Source of the DNA: JAHRAW01 sp965226545
GTDB lineage: Bacteria > Pseudomonadota > Gammaproteobacteria > Arenicellales > Poriferihabitantaceae
Direction: 5' to 3'
Assembly (NCBI GenBank): GCA_965226545.1
Contig: OZ245364.1
Location: 1,116,001 to 1,180,000, forward strand
DNA length: 64,000 nucleotides
The notes under the pieces were generated by a model. That model worked only from the letters and a program-made list of their open reading frames with translations, did no database searches and was not told the origin of the DNA. Both the position numbers and the translations under genes were made by a program. Shown here in pieces: positions 42,021-51,664 of this stretch; position 1 is the first letter of the stretch, and every line of letters begins with the position of its first letter.

Positions 42021-43688
42021 ATGTCCGATATTGAAATTGCGCAAAATGCGCCAATCCAGCCGATTGACGAGATTGCCGAGCGGCTTGGCGTGCCGCACGA
42101 TGCATTGGTGCCGTTTGGACGCACCAAAGCCAAGGTCGCCTTGTCGTACATCGATTCGTTGCACGACCGTCGCGACGGCAAATTAATTTTGGTGACCGCG
42201 ATTACGCCGACGCCGGCCGGCGAAGGCAAGACGACCACTTCGGTCGGCTTGACCGACGGCATCAATCGCATCGGCAAAAAGGCGATGGTGTGTTTGCGTG
42301 AGCCGTCGCTTGGCCCGTGCTTTGGCATGAAGGGCGGCGCGGCCGGCGGCGGTTATGCGCAGGTGATTCCGATGGAGGACATCAACTTGCATTTCACCGG
42401 CGATTTTCACGCCATCACCTCGGCGCACAGTTTACTTGCAGCGTTGATTGACAATCACATTTATTGGGGCAATGAAGCCGGGCTGGATACGCGTCGCGTG
42501 GTGTGGCGGCGCGTCGTCGATATGAACGACCGCGCCTTGCGGCAAATCGTCAGTTCGCTCGGCGGCATCGGCAACGGCTATCCGCGCGAAGATGGATTCG
42601 ACATCACTGTGGCGTCTGAAGTAATGGCGATTTTTTGTTTGGCGCACAACGCGCGCGACCTGCAGGAACGATTGGCGCGCATCGTCATCGGCTACACCCG
42701 CGACCGCAAACCGGTGCGCGCCGATGCGGTGCAGGCGCCGGGGCCGATGACCGTGCTGCTCAAGGATGCGCTTGCGCCGAATTTGGTGCAGACGCTCGAA
42801 CATAATCCGGCGTTCATTCACGGCGGGCCGTTTGCCAACATCGCGCACGGCTGCAATTCGGTGATTGCCACGCGCGCGGCGTTGAAACTTTCCGATTACA
42901 TCATCACCGAAGCCGGGTTTGGCGCCGACCTTGGCGCCGAGAAATTCTTTAACATCAAATGCCGCAGCGCCGGCTTGGCGCCGGATGCGGTGGTGTTGGT
43001 GGCCACGGTGCGCGCATTGAAAATGCACGGCGGCGTCGCGCGCGAAGAATTGTCGAAGGAAAACGTCGAGGCGGTGTTGGGCGGCGGCGACAACCTTGCG
43101 CGCCACATCGAAAACATTCAATCCTTCGGCTTGCCGGTGGTGGTGGCGGTCAATCGATTCAGCGCCGACAGCGACGCCGAGATGAACGCGGTGCGCGAAA
43201 TCGCCGCGCGCTTCGGCGTATCCGCAATCGAAGCCGACCATTGGTCGCGCGGCGGCGAAGGCGCCGAACAATTGGCGCGCGAAGTCGTCGCCATCGCCGA
43301 CCAAGGCGCGGCAAAGTTTCGCACCACCTATTCGGACGACACGCCGTTGTGGGACAAAATCAAGGCGGTCGCGACAAAGTTGTATCGCGCCGACGACATC
43401 ATCGCCGACCAACGCGTGCGCAATCACATCCGCGATTTGCAGGACGACGGCTTCGGCGAATTGCCGGTGTGCATCGCCAAAACGCAATACAGTTTTTCCA
43501 CCGACCCGAATCTTAAAAACGCGCCGAGCGGGCATGTCGTGCCGATTCGCGAAGTGCGATTGTCAGCCGGCGCCGGCTTTGTTGTCGTGGTGTGCGGCGA
43601 CATTATGACGATGCCGGGATTGCCGCGCATTCCGTCGGCCAATCACATTCGCTTAAACGACAACGGCGAAGTCGAAGGATTGTTCTGA
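42021..43688 (+). CDS. fhs: Formate-tetrahydrofolate ligase
   Basis: This ATP-dependent enzyme makes 10-formyl-THF from formate. It has 555 residues. The ATP-binding loop is TPTPAGEGKTTTSVGLTD, with EPSLGPCFGMKGGAAGGGYAQVIPMEDINLHFTGD (the family signature) and NPAFIHGGPFANIAHGCNS also present. It fits one-carbon metabolism alongside the TMADH-like and MttB-family genes. panE follows after eight bases. Confidence 0.96.
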   Translation: MSDIEIAQNAPIQPIDEIAERLGVPHDALVPFGRTKAKVALSYIDSLHDRRDGKLILVTAITPTPAGEGKTTTSVGLTDGINRIGKKAMVCLREPSLGPCFGMKGGAAGGGYAQVIPMEDINLHFTGDFHAITSAHSLLAALIDNHIYWGNEAGLDTRRVVWRRVVDMNDRALRQIVSSLGGIGNGYPREDGFDITVASEVMAIFCLAHNARDLQERLARIVIGYTRDRKPVRADAVQAPGPMTVLLKDALAPNLVQTLEHNPAFIHGGPFANIAHGCNSVIATRAALKLSDYIITEAGFGADLGAEKFFNIKCRSAGLAPDAVVLVATVRALKMHGGVAREELSKENVEAVLGGGDNLARHIENIQSFGLPVVVAVNRFSADSDAEMNAVREIAARFGVSAIEADHWSRGGEGAEQLAREVVAIADQGAAKFRTTYSDDTPLWDKIKAVATKLYRADDIIADQRVRNHIRDLQDDGFGELPVCIAKTQYSFSTDPNLKNAPSGHVVPIREVRLSAGAGFVVVVCGDIMTMPGLPRIPSANHIRLNDNGEVEGLF

Positions 43689-43696
43689 GCGCGCCG

Positions 43697-44713
43697 ATGA
43701 ACATCTGCGTGGTCGGCGCCGGCGCCATCGGCGGGTTGTTGGCCGCGCCGCTTGGGTTGCGCGGGCATCGGTTAACTTTAATCGCGCGCGGCGCGCATCT
43801 GCAGGCGATTCGCCAAAATGGTTTGACGGTGCTTCGGCAAGGCGAACGCATTTGCATGCGCGATGCGCACGCGACCGATGAGTTGGATTCGGTGCCGCCG
43901 CAGGATGTCGTGTTGCTCACCTTAAAGTCGCATCAAATTGCCGCAGTCGCCGCGCAATTGCCGCGCCTGCTCGGCGCGAACGGCGTGTTGGTGACGATGC
44001 AAAACGGAATGCCGTGGTGGTATTTTCACGCCATCGACGGCGCGCACGCCGGACGCGTCATCGAATCGGTCGACCCCGGCGGCGTGTTGATGCGCACGAT
44101 TGATGCGCAACGCATTCTCGGCTGCGTCGCGTATCCGGCGGCGTCGGTCGAGCAGCCCGGGGTGATTCGTCACAGTGAAGGTGTGCGGTTTCCGCTCGGC
44201 GAATTAAACGGCGAAGTTTCGGCGCGCGCGCAAGGCGTCGCCGATATGTTAATCGACGCCGGCTTTAAGTCGCCGGTGGTGGACGACATTCGCTCGGAGA
44301 TTTGGCTGAAACTGCTCGGCAATCTGGCGTTCAATCCGATAAGCGCGTTGTGTCATGCGACGCTCGAGACGGTGTGCCGCTATTCGCCGACGCGCGAATT
44401 GGCGGCGCGGATGATGCGCGAAGCGCGCGCCGTTGGCGAGGCGTTGGGCGCAACATTTCGCGTCGGCATCGCCAATCGAATCGCCGGCGCCGAAAAAGTC
44501 GGCGCGCATAAAACTTCGATGTTACAAGACGCCGAAGCCGGCAAGCCGCTCGAACTCGCGGCGATGCTCGGGGCGGTGATTGAGTTGGGCGATGTGGTTG
44601 GTGTGCAGGTGGATGTGTTGCGCGCGGTGCATGCCTGCGCCGGGTTGTTGAATGAAGTTATTGTGCACGACAAAGTCGCGGTTGGGGCGCGGGCGTTAAC
44701 GTCTGCGGATTAA
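43697..44713 (+). CDS. panE: 2-dehydropantoate 2-reductase family protein
   Basis: The 338-residue protein has an N-terminal Rossmann site (VVGAGAIGGLLAAPLGLRGHRLTLIARG) and LTLKSHQ. The C-terminal ApbA domain contains SEIWLKLLGNLAFNPISALCHAT and AGAEKVGAHKTSMLQDAEAGKPLELAAMLGAVIELG. PanE reduces ketopantoate for CoA synthesis, but the family also includes other ketoacid reductases. It is probably co-transcribed with fhs. Confidence 0.85.
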   Translation: MNICVVGAGAIGGLLAAPLGLRGHRLTLIARGAHLQAIRQNGLTVLRQGERICMRDAHATDELDSVPPQDVVLLTLKSHQIAAVAAQLPRLLGANGVLVTMQNGMPWWYFHAIDGAHAGRVIESVDPGGVLMRTIDAQRILGCVAYPAASVEQPGVIRHSEGVRFPLGELNGEVSARAQGVADMLIDAGFKSPVVDDIRSEIWLKLLGNLAFNPISALCHATLETVCRYSPTRELAARMMREARAVGEALGATFRVGIANRIAGAEKVGAHKTSMLQDAEAGKPLELAAMLGAVIELGDVVGVQVDVLRAVHACAGLLNEVIVHDKVAVGARALTSAD

Positions 44714-44812
44714 TTTACAAAGTTAATTATTAAAGTTATTTATAAAGTTACTTTGTAAACTTAATTGGTGAAGTTAATTTATAAACTTAATTCATAAAAT
44801 TAATTCATAAAC
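44714..44812. repeat. Degenerate intergenic repeats (AAGTTAATTTATAAAC type)
   Basis: Six to seven imperfect copies of (A)AAGTTAATT(T)ATAAA lie between convergent genes, continuing to the last codons of the following gene. Confidence 0.8.
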
Positions 44813-45589
44813 TTAATCCAACCGCCGCGCAAACAATTCGCCAAAGCCGTGCACTTTAAATTCGCGCTTTAACAAAACCAACGCATGCCAAAGCATCGCT
44901 TGATTGCTGGTGATGACCGGTTTGCCGAGTTCAGCCTCGAGTGCGCCGACCATTTCGGCGGCGCGCAATGCGGTGCAGGAGATAAACAACACATCGGCGT
45001 CGGCGGCGCATGCATCCAATGCGCCTTGTCGAATCGAGTTGTGGGTGACCGCCGCCATATCGACATCGCTTTCGATTCCAAAGCCGTGAATGTTGATGAC
45101 GGCAACGCTGGCGGCTGCGAACATTGCGGCGATTTCACGGTTGACCGCTTCGGTGTACGGCGTCAGCACCGAAATTTTTTGCGCGGCAAACGCGCGCAAC
45201 GCGGCTTTGGCCGCCCCAACCGGCGTTGTGCATGGCAGCGTTGCATCGCCTTTGCCTTCGCGCAACAGCCGCGCAATTTCATCCTCGCCAATCACCGCCG
45301 TGCCGGAGGTGCAGGAATACAACAGCACATCGACCGCCGCCCCGGGCAATATGCCGCCGGCGGTGCGCGGAATGTCGGGCGCCATCGCCAATAAATTTTC
45401 GCGCGTTATCGGATTGCGATTTAAGATTCGGTTGGTGAAAATTTCCACCCCACTCGGCACCATTCGACGCAGGTCGCTTTCGCTGGTTAAGTCGGTTGCC
45501 AATGCGACCAAGCCGATGCGACCGTTTGCGCCGATTGTTTCGAGCGGTTCGGACGGTGGGGTTTGGGTGTAGTGGGGGGCGTGATTCAT
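44813..45589 (-). CDS. Maleate cis-trans isomerase / Asp-Glu racemase superfamily protein
   Basis: The 258-residue protein has two catalytic cysteines in the expected pseudo-symmetric places: LLYSCTSGTAVIG and LFISCTALRAAEMV, with GRIGLVALATDLTSE at the start. This pattern fits maleate isomerases, arylmalonate decarboxylases and EutA-type (ectoine utilisation) proteins. It is the last gene of a minus-strand group; its ATG overlaps the T5orf172 stop by ATGA. Confidence 0.85.
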   Translation of the reverse strand: MNHAPHYTQTPPSEPLETIGANGRIGLVALATDLTSESDLRRMVPSGVEIFTNRILNRNPITRENLLAMAPDIPRTAGGILPGAAVDVLLYSCTSGTAVIGEDEIARLLREGKGDATLPCTTPVGAAKAALRAFAAQKISVLTPYTEAVNREIAAMFAAASVAVINIHGFGIESDVDMAAVTHNSIRQGALDACAADADVLFISCTALRAAEMVGALEAELGKPVITSNQAMLWHALVLLKREFKVHGFGELFARRLD

Positions 45590-46251
45590 TTTTGTACTTG
45601 TTGGGCGTGTGCAGTCAACAAATCATCCATCGATTTGCCGTTGGCGTCTTTGGGGATAGTCCAAACATTTGTGCCGGTATGATTCGGGTTACCCGTTGCT
45701 TCCCGAGTGGCTTCGGTGAAAGCGTGGTTGACAGTTTTCGTGTACCGCTTGTCGGTTTGCGGACAATAAAATTGTTTGGGCGCTTCAACCCGAATCGTGA
45801 TTCGATGCCCGAGAACATTGTAAGAAAACTCGGTGCCAACGAGAATGTCGAAATGCTCTTTGCGTATTTCCGACATCTTTAAGTTCTCTTGCTCTTCCTT
45901 TCGGACTTCGTTGGCGACATCATCTTCTTCGGGTCCGAGCGGTTCGGGCGCGTATTGGCCGTGCGTCATAAACTCATCGACGCGCTCGACAAGGTCATTG
46001 TCGTCGTCTTCGAACCATTCGCCATACGAATGATTGTGTCGCAAAAGCGCGTGCAGTTGTTTTTCCACCTTGTCGGTGTCGCCGTCGGTGCACCATGCGG
46101 CAATCATGACGTACCCAACGGGCGCTTTCGTACGGTTTAACTCGTACTCGCGTTCTTTAAGATTCTTCGTACGACCAATCTTTTTTTCCAGCAAGTCAAG
46201 GTTTTTACCCTTGCGATGAAAAAACCTGCCGATGTAAATGTATTCAGACAT
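45586..46251 (-). CDS. T5orf172/MUG113-type GIY-YIG-related protein
   Basis: The 221-residue protein begins SEYIYIGRF and continues KKIGRTKNLKEREYELN and VEKQLHALLRHNHSYGEWFED. This matches the T5orf172 (DUF1870/MUG113-like) branch of GIY-YIG nucleases. A charged linker (about 95-125, EPLGPEEDDVANEV) and an unassigned C-terminal region follow. ATG 46251 has AGGTG upstream and overlaps the end of the dehydrogenase gene by eight bases. The role is unknown; many relatives are phage or mobile-element proteins. Confidence 0.7.
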   Translation of the reverse strand: MSEYIYIGRFFHRKGKNLDLLEKKIGRTKNLKEREYELNRTKAPVGYVMIAAWCTDGDTDKVEKQLHALLRHNHSYGEWFEDDDNDLVERVDEFMTHGQYAPEPLGPEEDDVANEVRKEEQENLKMSEIRKEHFDILVGTEFSYNVLGHRITIRVEAPKQFYCPQTDKRYTKTVNHAFTEATREATGNPNHTGTNVWTIPKDANGKSMDDLLTAHAQQVQK

Positions 46252-47560
46252 GAGACACCTCCGCCCACTCACCATCGACGGTCAAATACTCCCGCCCATC
46301 ATTGCGATAAAACCCTTCCGCGCCGCTTTTTTCGAGCGTGCGCAACATCGCCGGCAATTCACCGCCGCTTTGTTTAACGTGCGCAATAAAGTTAGCCGCG
46401 CCGATTTGGTCGAGCAGTTCGAACGGGCCGCGTTGCCAGTTAAATCCCCAACGCATTGCGCGGTCGATGTTGACGATGTCGTCTGAAATCTCCGGCACCA
46501 AATCCGCCGCATAACACATCGTTGCGCCGATGAATTCGCGGATGAAGTTTGCATGCGCGCTTTTTCCGGCGAATAAATCCGGCAGGGTTTGTTCATTGGC
46601 CGGCAATTCGACTTTTTGCGCGACGCGCCATTGGTCGCCGGCAAAATCGAACACCTGCATTGTTTTCGAACCGTCGTCGTTGCGAATCAGTTTGTAAAAA
46701 CCGCCGCCGGTTTTGCGCCCGAGTTGGCCGCGCGCCGCCAAACGTTGCGCGCCTTCGGGCAGGTCGACGAACGGCATGCCGGCGTCGGTGGACGGCAGGT
46801 TGGCTTTTAAGTTGCGCCCGACATTCACCATCACATCCAAGCCGACCAAATCAATCAAGCCGTACAAGCCGGTCGGCGGCAAGCCAAGCGGCGCGGAAGT
46901 GAGCGCGTCTATGCCTTCAATCGTCAAGTTGTGTTCAGCCATTGCGCGTTCGCCCAAGTGCAAGCCGGCGAGCATCCAAAAGCAGCCGATGCGATTGCCG
47001 ATGAAGTTGACCGTGTCTTTGGCGTGCACCACGCCTTTGTCGAGACGTTGGCTGAGAAAATCGGCGAGGGTTTTGGTCACTTTCGAATCGCATTGCGCGC
47101 TCGGCACCAACTCGACCAATTTCATAATATGCACCGGATTGAAAAAATGCGTGACCGCCATGCGTTGCGTCAACGCCGGCGGCAACTCGGCGCAGATGTC
47201 GCGCAACGGAATGCCCGAAGTGTTGGTCGACAGGATTGCATGCGGCGCGCAATGCGCTTGGACGCCGGCGAATAATTCGCGTTTGACGGTGAGGTCTTCA
47301 ATCACCGCTTCGCAAATCCAATCGCAGTCTGCAATGCGCGCCAAATCATCGGCGAACCCGCCGGTGCTGATGCGCTTGGCGACGGCGTCGTCGGGCAACA
47401 ACGGATTGCGTCCGCCGCCGAGTTTTTGTTTGCCGGCATCGGCGGCGGCGGCGTCGACATCCAACAACACCACTTCACAACCGGCGTTTGCACACGCCGC
47501 TGCAATGCCGCCGCCCATCACGCCTGCGCCGAGTACGGCGACTTTTTTAATTTCAGTCAT
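46244..47560 (-). CDS. 3-hydroxyacyl-CoA dehydrogenase
   Basis: The 438-residue NAD-dependent enzyme has the Rossmann site KVAVLGAGVMGGGIAAACANAG, and TNTSGIPLRDICA and THFFNPVHIMKLVELVPS with the catalytic His. The C-terminal 3HCDH domain includes GFVVNR-like NFIGNRIGCFWM, and a second 3HCDH-like domain follows. It resembles the dehydrogenase part of FadB without the hydratase. ATG 47560 is chosen; the frame continues upstream into repeats. Confidence 0.9.
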   Translation of the reverse strand: MTEIKKVAVLGAGVMGGGIAAACANAGCEVVLLDVDAAAADAGKQKLGGGRNPLLPDDAVAKRISTGGFADDLARIADCDWICEAVIEDLTVKRELFAGVQAHCAPHAILSTNTSGIPLRDICAELPPALTQRMAVTHFFNPVHIMKLVELVPSAQCDSKVTKTLADFLSQRLDKGVVHAKDTVNFIGNRIGCFWMLAGLHLGERAMAEHNLTIEGIDALTSAPLGLPPTGLYGLIDLVGLDVMVNVGRNLKANLPSTDAGMPFVDLPEGAQRLAARGQLGRKTGGGFYKLIRNDDGSKTMQVFDFAGDQWRVAQKVELPANEQTLPDLFAGKSAHANFIREFIGATMCYAADLVPEISDDIVNIDRAMRWGFNWQRGPFELLDQIGAANFIAHVKQSGGELPAMLRTLEKSGAEGFYRNDGREYLTVDGEWAEVSHV

Positions 47561-47706
47561 CGGGGTTTCCAAGATAAGGTTGAGGTTAAAGTTAAAGTTA
47601 AGTGCAATAATAAAGTGCGATACAAAGTGCACTACAAACGCAATACAAGTGCAGCATAAAAGCGCAATTAAAAATCCGACATTAAGTTCACTGCGCGCAT
47701 TAAATC
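47561..47706. repeat. Degenerate intergenic repeats (AAGTGCAATAC type)
   Basis: GGTTAAAGTTAAAGTTAAG units, then four to five (C)AAGTGC(A/G)ATACAAA units, upstream of the dehydrogenase gene. Confidence 0.75.
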
Positions 47707-49368
47707 TTAAACCTTGCCGTCGCGCACTTGTTCGCGCAGTTTAAATTTTTGGATTTTGCCGGTCGAGGTTTTGGGCAATTCGCCAAACACAATTTTCTTC
47801 GGGCGTTTATAGCCGCTTAACAGCGTGCGGCTAAACTCAATCAACTCGTCTTCATCGGCGTCTTGACCGGGATGCAGTTCGACAAACGCGCACGGCACCT
47901 CGCCCCATTTGTCATCCGGCTTGGCGACCACCGCGGCCGCCGCGACTTTGGGATGTTTGTACAACGCCGATTCGATTTCAATCGACGAGATGTTTTCGCC
48001 GCCGGAGATGATGATGTCCTTGAGGCGGTCCTTAATTTCGATGTAGCCGTCGGCATGCATCACCGCCAAATCGCCGCTGTGAAACCAACCGTCGGCAAAC
48101 GCTTCGGCGGTTGCCTGCGGGTTTTTGTAATAGCCCTTCATCGTCGTGTTGCCGGACAACACAATCTCGCCGATGGTTGCGCCGTCGGACGGCACCGGCG
48201 CGCCGTCATCCAACGCATGCACGCGCGCGGGTTCGAGCATCGGCATGGCGACGCCTTGCCGCGCCTTAATCTCGGCGCGCGCGGCTTGGTCGAGCGGCTG
48301 CCATTCATCGCGCCATTCGCAATACAACACATGCCCGTAAGTTTCGGTCAAGCCGTATACATGCGTGACATCGAAGCCAAGTTGCTCGACCTTTTCCAAC
48401 ACCGCACTCGGCGGCGGCGCGCCGGCGGTCATCACCTGCACCGCGTATTCGGCGCGATGCTGCACTTCGCGCGGCGCGTCGGCGAGCATCGCCAAAATAA
48501 TCGGCGCCGCGCCAAAATGGGTGACGCGATGGCGCGCAATCAAATCAAAAATCACCTCGGCGCGCACCGCGCGATTGCAAATCAACGCGCCGCCCATCGC
48601 CGCCATCGTCCAAACATGCCCCCAACCATTGCAATGAAACAGCGGCACGATGTACAAATATCGCGGATGGCGCGGAATTTGCCACGCGGCGATTGTGCCC
48701 ATCGCCATTAAATACGCGCCGCGATGATGATAGACGACGCCTTTGGGTCGCCCGCTGGTGCCGGAGGTGTAGTTCAACGCCAACGCATCCCATTCCGACG
48801 GCGGATAGCCCCAATCGTCGCGCGCGTTTTCGTCTTCGTCGCCCGCGCTTTGCAACAGTTCTTCATAGGTCATCGCCCCGAGTGCATCGCCGTTGCCGTC
48901 CGGCGGCGCGGTTTGTTGGTCGATGATGTCGATGACCGTCGGTTTGTCTTTGGCGTCAAGTTGCGCCAAGGCCGCGCGCACGACGGCGGAAAAATGCGAA
49001 TCGGTTATCAGCACTTTGCAATCGCCGTGCTGCAGGATGTAGGCGATGGTGTCGGCGTCGAGTCGGGTGTTGATGGCGTTCAGCACGCCGCCGGTCATCG
49101 GCACGCCGTAATGCGCCTCGATTAATTCGGGCGTGTTGGCGGCAATCATCGATACGGTGTCGCCTTGACGCACGCCGAGTTGTTGCAATGCGCGGCGCAG
49201 TTGCCGACAACGCACGGCGGTTTGCGCCCAGGTGTAGCGGCGTTCGCCGTAAATCACCGCATCACAATCGGCATACACTTCGGCGGCGCGGCGTAAAAAG
49301 GAAATCGGGGTGAGTTCGACAAAGTTTAAATTGCGAACTCGGTCGAGTGTTACATGGTTTTTTTGCAT
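47707..49368 (-). CDS. AMP-dependent acyl-CoA ligase
   Basis: The 553-residue adenylating enzyme contains the P-loop LNYTSGTSGRPKGVVYHH, PLFHCNGWGHVWT, YGLTETYGH, the hinge DRLKDIIISGGENISSIEIE and the C-terminal lysine in KTSTGKIQKFKLRE. The overall pattern, particularly VVYHHRGAYLMAMGT, resembles medium-chain and methylmercaptopropionyl-CoA ligases (DmdB-like). The acid substrate cannot be fixed from sequence. It lies upstream of the hydroxyacyl-CoA dehydrogenase on the same strand. Confidence 0.9.
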   Translation of the reverse strand: MQKNHVTLDRVRNLNFVELTPISFLRRAAEVYADCDAVIYGERRYTWAQTAVRCRQLRRALQQLGVRQGDTVSMIAANTPELIEAHYGVPMTGGVLNAINTRLDADTIAYILQHGDCKVLITDSHFSAVVRAALAQLDAKDKPTVIDIIDQQTAPPDGNGDALGAMTYEELLQSAGDEDENARDDWGYPPSEWDALALNYTSGTSGRPKGVVYHHRGAYLMAMGTIAAWQIPRHPRYLYIVPLFHCNGWGHVWTMAAMGGALICNRAVRAEVIFDLIARHRVTHFGAAPIILAMLADAPREVQHRAEYAVQVMTAGAPPPSAVLEKVEQLGFDVTHVYGLTETYGHVLYCEWRDEWQPLDQAARAEIKARQGVAMPMLEPARVHALDDGAPVPSDGATIGEIVLSGNTTMKGYYKNPQATAEAFADGWFHSGDLAVMHADGYIEIKDRLKDIIISGGENISSIEIESALYKHPKVAAAAVVAKPDDKWGEVPCAFVELHPGQDADEDELIEFSRTLLSGYKRPKKIVFGELPKTSTGKIQKFKLREQVRDGKV

Positions 49369-49379
49369 CGGTCGTTGGT

Positions 49380-49512
49380 GTGGTTAGTTAATTAATTATT
49401 AAGCGTTAATCATTAATAATTAATAATTAACAATTCATAATTAACAATTCATAATTAATAGTTAAATAACCAATTAATAGTTAACTAATTAATAATTACG
49501 ATTATCGAATTA
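49380..49512. repeat. Degenerate intergenic repeats (AATTAATAATTAAC type)
   Basis: About 125 bases of (A)ATAATTAA(C/T)AATTCATAATTAA and ATTAATAGTTAAC units, ending at the next gene. There is almost no G or C, in strong contrast to the flanking genes. Confidence 0.85.
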
Positions 49513-49564
49513 TTGCGTTGGCGAATGAATTGTGCGGTTGACGCATTCGAATGATTGGCGCGCG

Positions 49565-50032
49565 TTACCGCGATTGTTCATACATTTCATAACGGGTTTG
49601 GTGCATGCCGAGTGCGCGGTAGGTTTGTTGGGCGATGCGGTTGTCGCGTTCGACATACAACCGAAAGCCGCATACATTGCCGCAAGCATCGGCGCGTTTG
49701 CACACTTCATCATACAACATTCGATACAACCCGCGTCTACGCCAATCGCGCGCGACATACACGCTTTGTATCCACCAAAAATTTTGGTTGCGCCAATCGC
49801 TCCATTCGAATGTGATTAATAAGGAAGCGACCACCTCGCCGCGCACTTCGGCGATAACATAAAAGCCGCGCGCGGCATCATCGAACACCGCCGCGACGCC
49901 GCTGCGCACGACATCGACATCGAGTTGGCGCGATTCGGTTTCGCGCGCCATCATGCAGTTAAATGCGGTCAACGCTTCGATGTCGGCGCGGTGCGCTTTG
50001 CGCACGGTCGGTTGTGGTGATTGCGGTTTCAT
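49565..50032 (-). CDS. GNAT-family N-acetyltransferase
   Basis: The 155-residue acetyltransferase has the acetyl-CoA loop VYVARDWRRRGLYRMLYDE and the C-terminal NRIAQQTYRALGMHQTRYEMYE. The first 15 residues are basic. The substrate is unknown. It is followed by a short repeat spacer and the AEC carrier gene on the same strand. Confidence 0.85.
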   Translation of the reverse strand: MKPQSPQPTVRKAHRADIEALTAFNCMMARETESRQLDVDVVRSGVAAVFDDAARGFYVIAEVRGEVVASLLITFEWSDWRNQNFWWIQSVYVARDWRRRGLYRMLYDEVCKRADACGNVCGFRLYVERDNRIAQQTYRALGMHQTRYEMYEQSR

Positions 50033-50094
50033 TTAATTAATGCAAGTTTAATTAATGTGTGTTTAATTAATGCAAGTTAGTTAATGCAAGTTAA
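50033..50094. repeat. Short intergenic repeats (AATGCAAGTTAATT type)
   Basis: Four copies of TTAATTAATG(C/T)(A/G)(A/T)G in 62 bases between two minus-strand genes. Confidence 0.75.
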
Positions 50095-51057
50095 TTAACG
50101 CCAGCCGTTTAACTCAATCCAATACAACAACGCCGGAATCGACAGCAATGAAAACACGGTCGATAAAAACACCACGCTGCTGGCCTCGGCGCGCGCGGCG
50201 TCATATCGCGCGGCAAAAAAATACACATTGACGCCGGCCGGTTGCGCCGCCAACAACGTCGCCGCGGCCGACCACAACGGCGTTAACTCGAGAAGATAAC
50301 GACAGCCAAACCACACCATCAACGGAAAGGCGACGCACTTGACGAGTATCATCGGCGCGGTTTGCGACCATCGCCCGGCGATGCCGTAGCCGGTCAATGC
50401 CGCGCCCAAGGCGAACAAGGCGCACGGCGTAACCGCGCGCTGCATTAATTCCGCCAATCGGTCGAGCGGCGCGGGTATCTGTGCGCCGCTCCAATTAAAC
50501 GCCAGCCCGGCCAAGGCGCCGAGGATAATCGGATTGCCCAACACGCCGCGCAACGCACCGGCGCATCGTTCGCCCATCGGGGCAACGCGCGCGCGGCCGT
50601 ATTCCAACAGCACGGTGGTGGTCGCAAACGCGGTTAAGGAATGGAAGGCGAGCAAAATAAAATACGCGAGTTGTCCGTCGGCATCGAAGGTCAACAACGC
50701 CAACGGCAAGCCGAGCAGGATTGCATTGCCGTAACTGCAGGCAAAGCCGCCGATGATTCGTTCGGCAAAGGCGCGCTTGCGATTCGCATTGCGTTGCAAT
50801 GCCGCGCACAACGCAACGCCGATGCAATAACACAACGCCATCGGCGCGTAATACCCGAGCAACAATCGCCACGGCGGATTGTCGAGCGGTTCGGCCTGCG
50901 CCAAGGTGCGAAACAACAACAGCGGCACGGCAAAATCAAACACGAATTTTTCCAAGCCGTCAGCGTGTGCGCGCGTAAAAAATCCAAAGCGCGCGCTTGC
51001 ATAGCCAAGCAACCCAAGTGCAAACACCGGCGCGTAGATGTCGACGACGGCGTTCAT
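50095..51057 (-). CDS. AEC-family (auxin efflux carrier-like) permease
   Basis: This 320-residue, ten-TM protein has the family pattern: IYAPVFALGLLGYASARFGFF, FVFDFAVPLLLFRTLA, ACSYGNAILLGLPLALLTF and the C-terminal LLAAQPAGVNVYFFAARYD. Bacterial members transport malonate, malate or amino acids. Neighbours give no firm hint of substrate. ATG 51057 is used; the frame extends 17 codons upstream without homology. Confidence 0.88.
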   Translation of the reverse strand: MNAVVDIYAPVFALGLLGYASARFGFFTRAHADGLEKFVFDFAVPLLLFRTLAQAEPLDNPPWRLLLGYYAPMALCYCIGVALCAALQRNANRKRAFAERIIGGFACSYGNAILLGLPLALLTFDADGQLAYFILLAFHSLTAFATTTVLLEYGRARVAPMGERCAGALRGVLGNPIILGALAGLAFNWSGAQIPAPLDRLAELMQRAVTPCALFALGAALTGYGIAGRWSQTAPMILVKCVAFPLMVWFGCRYLLELTPLWSAAATLLAAQPAGVNVYFFAARYDAARAEASSVVFLSTVFSLLSIPALLYWIELNGWR

Positions 51058-51197
51058 CGCGAATGATTGCGGCGGGCTATGGCGGGCTCGATGCCGGCGG
51101 ATTAACAAAAATGCGCGGCGCGCGCCACTCGATAAAATCGATGGCGCATCACGCCGCGCATGTCAGCCAATTGCATTCGATGATGCAATGCCCGCGG

Positions 51198-51656
51198 TTA
51201 TTCGATGACCGTCGGCCAATGGTTGTCGGCGGCAACGATGAAGTTTTCCATATCGTTGCGCCAACGGTTGTTGATGGTTTTGTTGTAGTTCAAATACAAC
51301 TTGTCGTTGTGCACCGTCCACTGCAACGGGTCGCCGCTGGCGGTTTTGCCCTGCGCCACCGCCCAGGCGCAATAGCCGCCGTATTGCGGCGCGTATCGCT
51401 GCGGCTCGGCGGTGAATTTATCGAGGTTTTCGCGGCTGGCAAATCGCCAAGTCGCGCCGCGATATTCGGTCGTGAATTGTTTATCGCCTTTGATAGGTTT
51501 GGCGTCGCTGAAATAGGCGGTGACATCATAGCCGCCGGCCGCCAAGTTGCTGAGCCGTGCAGTGTAAATCTCGTCTTTTTTGGCGTGCGCGACGCCGGAT
51601 AAAAGCAATGCGGCGAGGGTGAATGCGCCAAATGCGGTTTTGAGAATCGTGTTCAT
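51198..51656 (-). CDS. Exported YHS-domain protein
   Basis: The 152-residue protein has a signal peptide (MNTILKTAFGAFTLAALLLSGVAHA). A YHS domain follows: GGYDVTAYFSDAKPIKGDKQFTTEYRGATWRFASRENLDKFTAEPQRYAPQYGGYCAWAVAQGK. The cysteine and tyrosines could bind a metal. Periplasmic YHS proteins are often next to metal transport genes, but none is adjacent. Confidence 0.88.
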   Translation of the reverse strand: MNTILKTAFGAFTLAALLLSGVAHAKKDEIYTARLSNLAAGGYDVTAYFSDAKPIKGDKQFTTEYRGATWRFASRENLDKFTAEPQRYAPQYGGYCAWAVAQGKTASGDPLQWTVHNDKLYLNYNKTINNRWRNDMENFIVAADNHWPTVIE

Positions 51657-51664
51657 CGTTGGGT

